Shown in pieces: positions 22,523 through 32,152 of a stretch of 64,000 bases of DNA. A model generated the notes under the pieces. That model ran no database searches and had not been told where the DNA came from. It saw only the letters and a list, made by a program, of their open reading frames with translations. Made by a program: the position numbers and the translations under genes. This DNA is from Cephalotus follicularis (Eukaryota > Streptophyta > Magnoliopsida > Oxalidales > Cephalotaceae), in assembly GCA_001972305.1 (NCBI GenBank), contig BDDD01003319.1, forward strand, positions 19,369 through 83,368, written 5' to 3'. How positions within the stretch are numbered: position 1 is the stretch's first letter; each line of letters starts with the position of its first letter.

Positions 22523-23005
22523 CATTTGAACAATTTTTTAGAGAAGGAAAAAATGATGTGGTTGAAGGAGGGTGATGAGAATACCATTTTTTCTATGCTA
22601 AGCCTTCATAGAGAAGACAAAAAAAATAGAATTATGGGGGTTAAAGTAGGAGCTAGGGGAATGGCACACGAACGAAGATCAGATAGCGAAAGTTTTTGTC
22701 GAATATTTTGATTCTTTGTTCTCAACTCAAAATCCTAATGAGATGGATAAGGTACGTAATTTAATAGAACCTATGGTTCAAATGAGATAAATAGAAGCCC
22801 AACTCAAAACTTTACGAGAATAGAGATTGAAGAAGCACTCCAGTAGATACATCCAACTAAAGCTCCAAGGCAAGATGGAATGTTCACGATTTTCTATAAA
22901 TTTTTTTGGCATGTTATTGGAGATGAGGTAGTCGAGGAAATCCTTTTCTTTAAAGGGAAGAGACATGAACAAAAAGTTCAATTTCACCCATATTGACATG
23001 ACACC
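22523..23005 (+). pseudogene. LINE piece 1 (upstream of reverse transcriptase)
   Basis: It contains FLEKEKMMWLKEGDENTIF, the stretch that joins endonuclease to reverse transcriptase in plant L1 ORF2, followed by a weak finger-region match. It ends at the acacc target duplication of the copia insertion. Confidence 0.72.
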
Positions 23006-23128
23006 TGTAACTTAATAATGATTTATGTGTATATTATGCTAAACAGAAAAGCCATATATATACGCTTATTACATGGATGTGGGCTTTTTTTGTTAAACCC
23101 AACTTGTACGTAAATAATAACGACAACA
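23006..23128 (-). repeat. 3' LTR of the short-LTR copia element
   Basis: 123 bp. It contains a TATATATA core at about 23052-23060 and differs from its partner by only a few bases. Confidence 0.92.
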
Positions 23129-24075
23129 CTCCCCCTCAAGTTGGGGCATACATATCATATAGTCCTAACTGATGACAAATATAAGACACTCGACCACTAC
23201 GAAGAGGCTTGGTGAAGATGTCTGCTAATTGTTCTTCTGAACGGGTATGGACTAATTTAAGTTCCCCGCAATTAACTTTTTCACGAACATAATGACAATC
23301 CACTTCAATGTGCTTTGTTCGTTCATGAAACACTGAATTACTAGCAATATGCATTGCAGATTTGTTATCACAATGAAGCGTAGATGGCCTAGTCGCAGAA
23401 AATCCAATCTCAGTCAACAACATATGAATCCATTGTAATTCTCTAGTCACAATAGCCATGGCACGATACTCGGCCTCTGCACTAGAGCGAGAAACTACAG
23501 ATTGTTTCTTGCTTTTCCAGGACACAAGGTTTCCACCAAGAAAAATACAATACCCTGAGGTAGACCGACGATCAACCAGACATCCAGCTCAATCTGCATC
23601 TGAATAACCTGTCACCTCCAAAAAATCAGGATATGAATAACCAGCAATATGAAGATGTCCTCTATCACGAAATATCAATCCTCGACCAGGAGCACCTTTC
23701 AAATATCGAACAATATGGAGGACTGCCTGCCAATGAGTAGTACGAGGAGCACTCATAAACTGACTTACTACACTCACAGCGAATGAAATATCTGGTCGAG
23801 TAATAGTGAGGTAGTTCAATTTGCCTACTAACCGTCGATATTTCTCAGGATCATGAAGAAGCTCACCTTTCTCATTGTCCAGCTTTACAAGAGGATCCAT
23901 CGGACTGTCACTAGGCTTACAATCACTCAGACTTGCATCACTCAAGATATCAAGAGTGTATTTCCTTTGACACAGAGCAACACCAACATCCGAATACGAA
24001 ACTTCAATACCTAGAAAGTAACGGAGACGACCCAAGTCTTTAGTATTAAATTTTTGTTGTAAAAACTGCTTGAGT
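23129..24075 (-). pseudogene. copia reverse transcriptase C-terminus and RNase H
   Basis: From right to left in transcript sense: LGRLRYFLGIEV, then LVGKLNYLTITRPDISFAV (23589-24035), then RNase H with SWKSKKQSVVSRSSAEAEY, LHCDNKSAMHIASN and ADIFTKPL (23136-23525). A single stop near 23587 divides them. The catalytic YVDD half of the polymerase is absent, removed by the deletion that joins this segment to gag near 24075-24094. Confidence 0.88.
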
Positions 24076-24093
24076 CATTGTATACCTCTATCA

Positions 24094-24876
24094 TCACTGC
24101 CCACTGCTACGGCCTCTACTATCAAAACCCCAACGACCACGAGAACTACCACGACCACGACTACTCCGACCTCCACGAGCAACCATAGCACTACTGTCAG
24201 AAACCAAAGACGAGGAACTCTGCGGAGCATATAGACTAACCCGAGAATATACCTCTTCAATGGTGGGTAGGGTACCGGCAGAGATAAGCTGCTGTCGAAG
24301 GGCATGATGCTCAGAATCAAGACCACGAAGAAATAACAAGGATAACATATCAGCCTCTCGTTTTTCCATATCAGCAACAGTGGCTGCAGGAGGAAAGTAC
24401 GACTGGAGGCGCTGAACCAAAGAGGCAAATCGAGCATAATAATCAACAATACTAGCACCATTTTGGCTCGTGCCAAAGAGAGAGAGCCAAGCATCACACA
24501 CCCTACTCATATTGTTCTGGCCTGAATACAAAAGAGTACATTTTTCCCAGATAGCACGAGATGTAGGGCAAGAAACAAATAAATGTTTTATTGAATCTGT
24601 CATACATCCCCATAATAAGGTTCGCAATCCAGCATCTTTGACCTTCCAAGCCTGTAATGCAGTAGTATCAGTCGGAGGAGCCGAATCAAGCCACTGAGAG
24701 TGATTACTAGCCTCGATGTAGGTATAGACTGCCATGGACCATGTGGAATAATTGGTACCATCAAGTTTAGGTAATGTGGTATGTAATCCAGTTAGGCCAT
24801 GTAGTACACTTGGTGAATGACTAACAGAGTTGGAAATCACGGAGACATTCTCGGATGAAGAAGGCAACATATTCAC
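24094..24876 (-). CDS. copia gag-like protein, 260 aa, C-terminally truncated
   Basis: The frame is intact from MNMLPSSSENV to an Arg/Gly/Ser-rich tail. It has the copia gag signature LPKLDGTNYSTW near residue 36, then IWEKCTLLYSG and YYARFASLVQRLQ. The usual CX2CX4HX4C knuckle after the RG-rich tail is missing, because the internal deletion begins there. Gag would build the cytoplasmic particle that packages element RNA. An open gag without enzymes is typical of parasitic derivatives. Whether it is expressed cannot be seen. Confidence 0.8.
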   Translation of the reverse strand: MNMLPSSSENVSVISNSVSHSPSVLHGLTGLHTTLPKLDGTNYSTWSMAVYTYIEASNHSQWLDSAPPTDTTALQAWKVKDAGLRTLLWGCMTDSIKHLFVSCPTSRAIWEKCTLLYSGQNNMSRVCDAWLSLFGTSQNGASIVDYYARFASLVQRLQSYFPPAATVADMEKREADMLSLLFLRGLDSEHHALRQQLISAGTLPTIEEVYSRVSLYAPQSSSSLVSDSSAMVARGGRSSRGRGSSRGRWGFDSRGRSSGQ

Positions 24877-25530
24877 TCACAATGACAACTACACAAACTA
24901 CAGTAAAACAGAGAAGGAGCTTACCACACAACCACAACAGAACACACGCTAGATGAAGCCACACCAACACTCTTCATGCAGCACAGTCACAATACAAACA
25001 CATAGAGGCCAAACCAGGCCGTACCCAACAACACCATACGCAAAGCACTGTCACAATTGCAACCAAATTACCACTGACAAACCAACACCCAACACCACCA
25101 TACACAAAACACGACCGTGGCGAACAGCTTCACGGAGTTACACATAATCACTGCACAGAGGAGAGGTTGGACAGGGACAAGACAGAGGGAACATGACCTT
25201 ACCAACCCAGATCAGCGCCGAAACGACGGAAGGCGACGGAAACAGAGAACCGGAACACCGTGGAGGACGGCGCGACGAGATCGGCGAGGTGTGGGGCGCA
25301 CGGAGAGCTGACGGCGCGCTAGGGTGGCGAGGCGTGGCGAGCTGATGGCGCGCTAGGGGAGGGACGGCGCGCTAGGGGAGGCCAAACCAGGCTGTGGAGG
25401 GACGGTGCGCTAGGGGAGGCGCGGCGCAGAAGGGTTAGTTTCTAGGGTTTCTGGTTTTTTTTTTAGGGTTTCTGTGTTTTTTTGTTTTTAGGGTTTCTGT
25501 GGTTTTTTTTTTAGGGTTACTCTGATACCA
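24877..25530 (-). other. Leader of the short-LTR copia element
   Basis: It is untranslated leader between the LTR and gag. It is GC-rich near 25200-25430, with four GCGCGCTAGGG-type repeats at about 25310-25430 and three TTTAGGGTTTCTG units at about 25440-25515, next to the primer site. No upstream ORF is convincing. Confidence 0.7.
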
Positions 25531-25653
25531 TGTAACTTAATAATGATTTATGTGTATATTATGCTAAACAGAAAAGCCATATATATAGGCTTATTACATG
25601 GATGTGGGCTTTTTTAGTTAAACCCAACTTGTACGTAAATAATAACGACAACA
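25531..25653 (-). repeat. 5' LTR of the short-LTR copia element
   Basis: 123 bp, partner of 23006-23128. It is followed in transcript sense by the iMet-type primer site at about 25520-25530. Confidence 0.92.
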
Positions 25654-25658
25654 ACACC

Positions 25659-26397
25659 CAAGGTGATGGTTCAGAAAGTATGACAAAATTTCGTTTGATA
25701 AGCTTATGTAATGTGATCTATAGGTGCTAGCCAACTGACTGAAAGGGATTTTACCATGTATCATATTCGAGAATCAAAGTGTGTTTGTACAGGAGCGCTT
25801 GATTACGGACAATGCTCTAGTGGCATATGAGGTCCTACATGGGATGAAGACAAGAAGACAGGGTCAGAATAGGCATATGGCGATAAAACTCGATATGAGC
25901 AAAGCTTATGACCGAGTTGAATGGACATTCCTGGAAGCAATAATGGGGAAGTTAGGGTTTGATCCTAGGTGGATTTCTTTCATAATGGAGTGTGTTTCAG
26001 CAGTGACTTACTCGATGATCATTAATGGAGAGACGTATAGGGTTTATTAAGCTTAGTAGGGGTCTTAGACAAAGAGATCTTATTTCTCCTTATTTGTTCT
26101 TGATATGTGTAGAGGGTTTACCAACAGTCCTTAATATTGTTGTCCGACTCAAAAAGTTGCATAGAGTAGGGGTTAAGGGAAGCGGTCCTAAGATATCACA
26201 TTTATTCTTTGCAGATGATAGTCTATTATTCGCCAGAGCTACACTGTAAGAGGATTAGGAAATTGTAAGGGTGTTGCGGGTTTATGAGGAGGTTTCAGGG
26301 CAAAAGGCAAATATTAAAAAGTATGGTTTGTTTTTTAGCTCTAACTAGGAGGGGACATGCACTTTGTCGCGGGTTATTGAGTGGAGTGATGATAAAT
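25659..26397 (+). pseudogene. LINE piece 2 (reverse transcriptase)
   Basis: Motifs in order are FRLISLCNVIYR (about 25690), [15 protein letters not shown] (25790), [17 protein letters not shown] (25885), LRQRDLISPYLF (26060) and the catalytic FADDSLLFA (26213). The frame is interrupted near 26050 and 26250. This enzyme copies LINE RNA at a nicked target. The piece ends at atgataa (26391-26397), and the same seven bases restart the LINE at 43695. Confidence 0.85.
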
Positions 26398-26917
26398 CAA
26401 AATTTTTTGTTCTTAATTGGGATTTCTAACATATGTTATTTTATCTAATTCATTTGATATATAAGTTTATAATTCAGTTGACTTTATCTATTTACATTGA
26501 TAATTTTGTCAAACCATTTCGTAAGATATTTTGGTGCTGTAATAGTAAAAACAACCATATGCAACTAAATGTATTACCATCAACAATAAATAAATAAAAA
26601 CTTTAAACAAACTACAGAGTTGTACCTCAAACTTAACAAATAGATCGGAAGGAGACATGTCTAACTATTGCATTTGTATATAACAATTTTAACCATTCTA
26701 TAATTTTTTTTTCCATATATAGTAATATACCTATAGATAAATGATAAGCTAAAAAATTTACAAGTTATATATATAAACATGTTATGTTAATCAATGTCTA
26801 ACATGATAAACTTTTACTATAATTTAAATAGTCATTATCCTTAAAGTCATGAAATCCCTACCTTCGTCGTAATATAACGAAATGACAAAATCATTGTAAA
26901 TCTTATTATTAGATATT
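26398..26917. other. Left part of the unclassified insertion, no gene
   Basis: AT-rich sequence with no coding similarity. It ends with atatt (26913-26917), one copy of the copia target duplication. Confidence 0.6.
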
Positions 26918-27101
26918 TGTTATAAATAATGATGAATTACTATTCCACCAACACTTACCCTATTTCACCAATGATTTTTCTTCATATAAATACTACTTGT
27001 AAATAAAACATTAAAACAACTTATAATAAGATAATATCTCATTTTATCTTACTCTTTTTTAAGTTTTTTATTTATTACTTGATTTCAATTAGTTTATAAT
27101 A
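26918..27101 (+). repeat. 5' LTR of the large copia element (184 bp)
   Basis: It starts TGTTATAAATAATG and ends TTTATAATA, with the final CA mutated to TA. About 60 bp covering its tail and the primer region (ATTACTTGATTTCAATTAG...CTTAGAT) is duplicated in tandem at 27075-27203. Confidence 0.85.
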
Positions 27102-28579
27102 CGTTATCAGTACGAGACTCTATCCAACTTAGATCTGAATTATTACTTGATTTCAATTAGTTTATAATACGTTATCAGTACGAGACTCTATCCAACTTAG
27201 ATTTGAAGTAATTTAAATTAGTTTTTTTACACACAACACACACATATAATAACAATGATTGACGATTCCACCAATTTGGTCAGAGTATCGCCTATGTGTG
27301 AAAACGTATATTATATATACATATAATAAAGTTTCGCGGTTCCATCATTTGTGCGAATTACCGACGACTTATGAAAATGTATGTCTCTATTATTATTTTA
27401 GTTTATTACTTGTTTGTGCAGATCATCACATATGTGGTGTAAAATATTTTTGTGATTTACTGTTCTTGAGGTACTATTTGTCTATTGAAATTGTCCGAGA
27501 CTTAGTGGGAACCTATATGTTTAATATCTAACGGTACCACCTCATGATGTATATGTGAGAACCCGTTTACTATTTTATAGATTTACATTATTTGCTTTAG
27601 GATCAATTTTATTTATTGCAATAATCTGATATTTGGTCGAATTAATAATATAAGTAAGGATATATACATATTCATTCTTGCAAACTACTATCACCACTTA
27701 AGGTGATGACTTAATAGTTGGAAGTTGCTCGTTCATATTTGAGGTCCGATATTCGAGTTCGGCAAGCCCCATTATGCTTAAGTGGACTCATGCCCTGATA
27801 AAATCGCAGAAAATTGAGTGCGACCAGTGATTGCACCAATGAGGTCCCAAATTTTGTTTATTGTAGTAAACTTTATTTATTTACTATGCTTAAATGAAAT
27901 TTATTTTATTTTTTAATTCAACGTAAAAATGACAAACATTGAAAATCAAAAATTCATTATTTTGGATATTTATGAAAAGAATTATCTATTTTGGGTGCAT
28001 GATGTGAAACTGAATTTTAGTGCTAAGAAATTAAGGTACACAATTGATGAAGAAAATGCAGCGTTAGAAGAGGAACATGTTACTGCACTGATTTTCTTAA
28101 GGCATCACATTGATGATGACATGAAATATAAATATCTAATTGTGAAAAATCTACTAAAACTGTGGCAAAACCTAAATGATAGGTTTGAGCATTTGAAAAC
28201 TGTTGTACTGCTAAAGACATTAAATGATTGGTGACAGTTACGATTTCAAGATTTTAAAATAGTTTCAGAGTATAATTTCACGTTGTTCAAAATTGTATCA
28301 CAACTAAAGATATATGGTGAAGTTATCACAAAAGATATGTTGTTAGAGAAAACATATCAAACATTTCATGCATCAAATGTATTACTACAACAACAGTATT
28401 GTGACGACCCGAATTCCCTTTTGTACTGTTCATGCATACATTGTACCGTATTGTACTGTATCGAACCGTATCGAATTGTACTGTATTGAGGTATTCCTAT
28501 ACCTATTGGTGATTGTATTGATTACATGCATGTATAGTCAGGATTTTGTGCAGAGTTTCGGAGAGTTGACTGAATTGAC

Positions 28580-28587
28580 TATATAAG
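28580..28587 (+). promoter_or_regulatory. TATA box of the gypsy LTR
   Basis: TATATAAG lies about 180 bp into the LTR and is followed by a CT-rich stretch, as usual for plant LTR promoters. The 3' LTR has the same box at 34907-34914. Confidence 0.6.
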
Positions 28588-29092
28588 TCAATTCCTTTGT
28601 CATTTATCTCATTCTCACCATTCATCCTCTTCTCTCTATCCTTCTCTCTCTCTCTCTAGCTGAGCAGCCTCCATCTTCCACCATTGCAGCCCCGAATTGC
28701 ATCTCCATCGATAAGGAGAGCGATTGCAAGTAGTGGGTTGGCGATTGAACAACATAGCAGCCGATTGAGTGATTGGAAGCTCAACTTTTGAAGCTTCAGT
28801 GATTGGTATGACTTCTTTACTGAATTGCCTATTGTTTTATTGATTGATTGACTGAATTGCATGATTTATTGAGTAATTGAATGATTGAATTGAAGTGAAT
28901 TATGAAACTAGGGTTTTTATTGATTTCCCTGATCTAATGGATCTAGGAAGATTAAAATTGAAATTGAAAGGGTGTAACAAGTTTTACTAACCTTAAATGA
29001 TGGATTTTAAACCTTGGTTTTTAAAGAATGGCTTTAAATTGAATTTTGACTTGAGATTGGCCCTATTTTCTGCATAAAATCGACTCTGCACA

Positions 29093-29410
29093 GCAAAGAC
29101 ATCGACCCCTAGCCCATGGACGTCGATGTCTTTCTCATCAGAGTGCTGTATCATTGATTCCGCAGCAAAGACATCGACGTCTTTCAAAGACATCGACGTC
29201 TTTGCCTCGAGATGTCTTTCCCCTGGAAAGACATCGATGCGCATTCCCATGCTATTTTTATTGAAAGGCGTCGATGCCTCCAAGGACATCAACGTCTTCG
29301 ACCAGATCTCTACACAAATAGGGAAAGACATCAATGTCTTTCAAAGACATCGACATCTTTCCACCGTTTTAAAGAGGTGTCGATGTCTTTCACCAAAGAC
29401 ATCGACGCCT
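29093..29410. repeat. Minisatellite of near-palindromic GACATCGACGTC units
   Basis: About eleven copies of AAAGACATCGACGTCTTT or close variants are spaced irregularly over 318 bp. The unit is almost its own reverse complement, so single strands could fold into hairpins. The 3' LTR has a shorter array at 35454-35583. Confidence 0.88.
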
Positions 29411-30946
29411 AATGTACTAAAAGGGGTTTTTAACTGTTTAAAGTTGGTTTTCAACTTCTTTTCACATTGCCACTTGACCGGAGTCTCGCTTGAGGTGTTC
29501 AAGTGTTTGAAAACGGTTTTAATGATTGTACTGATTGATCGATTGCTTGAGTCATGAGTGTTGTTGTGAGTCTAAGTCGGTAAAATGGACGCACGTTCCC
29601 ATCCCTCGATTAGGCACCACCACTTATTGACTTTGCTTCGACGTTGTATTGATACATTGATCGATTGCTTGAGTCATGAGTGTTGTTGTGAGTCTAAGTC
29701 GGTACGATGGACGCACGTTCCCATTTCTCCATTAGACACCACCACTTATTGACTTTACTTAACATTGTATTGACTCGATTGATTGATTGATTGTATTGTA
29801 TGGATCCTATAGAGCGACCATGTGGTTTACGTCGGCCTGTTAGGTTGACTTTGTCCACCTATTTCGTCGATCGTTTCTTTTATTTTATTGTTTTGCTGAC
29901 GAGCACGATTAACTGACGATTGATGCTCCCTGAGGGCCGTAGCTCCCTAACGGCATCAGTTGCTCCCTCAGCTGTAGCTCGTCGAGATTGTATTGGCCCA
30001 GCCATAGGCTGGAAGATCTATGCGTTCCAGACCTGATCAGTCTGAGAATTGTAGATAGATCTCCCACCCTTTTCGAAGGACTACCTTCTGTGGGATTGAT
30101 CACTGCTAACTGATTGACATTGTATTGACACCGGTCGCATGCTCTATAGGATATTGATTGATTGGGTGTTGCATACACCACCAGTGAGTGTCTGCCATTG
30201 ATCGATTGTTATAGATCATATCCGTATGCTCTATTATGGGCCACTATCATACGGGTAGTCTGATTACCAATTGTACATATGCATTTTCCATGTCATGCAT
30301 TGATATTGTACACCGCACATTGATATTTTATAGATTGTCACTGATATTGCACATTGTACATGCATACATGCTGCATGAGGTTTTTGCTTAGCCAGTGTGG
30401 CTAACCCCATCCTTTGGGGTGGGGCTGTGTTGTACCTTGTGTGCGACATAGGTAGGGCAGTAGGTAGCAGCGGACAGAAGGACTGAAGACTCGTTTGACC
30501 GCATGACTGCTTGATTTTCGCGGAGCTGGTTGTGAGATATTGTAGTGAAAGATTGAAATGTAATGTATTGAAAAAGACTGGTATTGTAAAGAATTTGTTC
30601 TACATCGTATGGATGGATATTCGTATTGTATCTTCTGCACATTGTCATGTTTTATAAAGTTTTAAGTTTTTCCGTATTTTTATATTGCTAGTCCCGACCA
30701 TTGTATTGTGTATTGGATTAAGAGTAATGCCACGTGTCCGCCCTGCGGGCACGAGGTGTTACAGAATGGTATTAGAGACATTGGTCGGCCTGCTAGCTAA
30801 GTATATTAATGCGTTGATTGAGATTAACTGAATGGATATGCATGATATATGTTATTGCTTATTCATGCTATTGTTATTGAAAAAGAGATTGATATTGGAA
30901 TTGAAAGTGATTACATCTGATCATCCCATTATTGTCTTTTATAGCA

Positions 30947-32152
30947 ATGGATAATAGAGGAAGGCGTGGCCGACGGGGAGGAAGGAATGCTCATGCCCTT
31001 GCTCTTACCCCTGCTCTTGTTGATGATGAACCGGTTTATGGTAACGTTTTTCCAGAGTATGATCCCAATGCTCCACCAGCGGGTGCTGACCCTGAGGTTT
31101 GGAGACAGTTGTGTGCCACTATGGCACAGATGCATACTCTGATGGGACGCCAACAAGCTAGAGTTGAACGTAGACCAAGGAGGGAAGACATGTTGAGCCG
31201 CTTCTTAAAGTTGTAGCCTCCAACATTTGTAGGACTCCCTGATCCTACCCTTGCTGAGTCTTGGCTAACCCATTTGGAGAAGATCTTTGAGGTCATGGGA
31301 TGTGATGATGAACAGAGATTGGTATTGGCAGTGTATATGCTCCAAGGAGAAGCCGAGAACTGGTGGGCTATGGTTAACACAGATTGGACAATGAATGGTA
31401 CAGTTCGCTCTTAGGATGCCTTCAAAAGAGAATTCTATGCAAGGTACTACCCTCAGGTAGAGATAGATAGAAGAGAGATTGAATTTGCTAACTTGGTACA
31501 AGGAAGCATGACAGTTGCTGAGTATGAGGCGAGATTCATGCAGTTAGCCCGATCTGCCCCATACTTAGTGGAAGGCCAGGAGCGTAGAGCAAAGAAGTTC
31601 CTTCGGGGGCTGAGATTGGATTTGAGGAGGCAACTGACTCCCTTCGGGTTGACCTCCATATCGGATATTTCTTCCCGAGCTATGCAACTCGAGGATATTG
31701 CAGCTGAGGCTAAACTGATGAGAAATATAGCCGGCACTAGGCCTACTCCTTCTTCTTGGCAGAGTGGTAGTGACAGTGGCAGTGCTAAATCACAGAAGAA
31801 TGATAGTAGCCCCTCACCTGGTTCTCATGGTAGCAATCAGGATAGCGGGAACCCGTCCCGTTCTCGGAGGAGAGGTAGATCAAGGAACGCATGTCGAGGA
31901 GACCGATCTTCAGCACCTAGTCAGGGTACACCCTCTAGACTCTCTGGGAGCGGTAATCAGAGTGCTACGATTCCTTGTGTGCATTGTCAAAAGACTAACC
32001 ATACTTCTGAGAATTATAGATGGTTCTTGGGCCATTGCTTGGTTTGTGGTGGTCCCAACCACATTGCTAAAGATTGTCCTCGGAGTTCTCGTCCTAAAGG
32101 ATTTGATCAGACACAGCGGGCACCGCCCCCACCGGGACCGACAGCTCAATAA
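30947..32152 (+). pseudogene. gypsy gag with two in-frame stops
   Basis: It starts MDNRGRRGRRGGRNAH and continues in one frame to 32152. It has EKIFEVMGCDDEQRL, AENWWAM, FYARYYP, LVQGSMTVAEYEARF, and a C-terminal zinc knuckle [17 protein letters not shown] codons interrupt the frame at 31214-31216 and 31412-31414, the second probably from a Trp codon before DAFKREF. The ATG at 30947 is chosen because it begins the basic N-terminus usual for this family. Gag would form the element's particle. Confidence 0.88.

Larger units (their letters stand above)
23001..25658 (-). mobile_element. Internally deleted Ty1/copia element with 123-bp LTRs
   Basis: The LTRs are very short and nearly identical: 23006-23128 and 25531-25653, each starting TGTAAC and ending GACAACA. 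The target duplication acacc (23001-23005, 25654-25658) is perfect. Orientation is minus, with the primer site TGGTATCAGAG (iMet type) beside the LTR at 25531 and the purine tract GAGGGGGAGT beside the LTR at 23128. Gag and the polymerase-end/RNase H remain, while protease, integrase and most of the polymerase are missing. At 2648 bp it is about half the usual length, so it is non-autonomous. Confidence 0.92.
28400..30763 (+). repeat. 5' LTR of the gypsy element (2364 bp)
   Basis: It carries a TATA box (TATATAAG, 28580-28587), a minisatellite of GACATCGACGTCTTT-type units (29093-29410), and many ATTGATTG tetramer runs. It contains one copy of the roughly 300-bp unit that is tandemly duplicated in the 3' LTR. 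Confidence 0.92.

Noticed and set aside
23589..24876. A single gag-RNase H fusion gene
   Set aside because: The gag frame ends near 24094 and a stop plus frame change separates it from the polymerase end, so the junction is a deletion scar and not a designed fusion.
28430..28600. Possible small gene at the start of the gypsy LTR, repeated at 34728-34913
   Set aside because: The similarity between the two places is simply the LTR pair, and the ORF continues into TATA-box sequence.
29093..29410. CRISPR-like array
   Set aside because: Units are directly spaced, near-palindromic and irregular, with no unique spacers and no cas genes, in a plant LTR.
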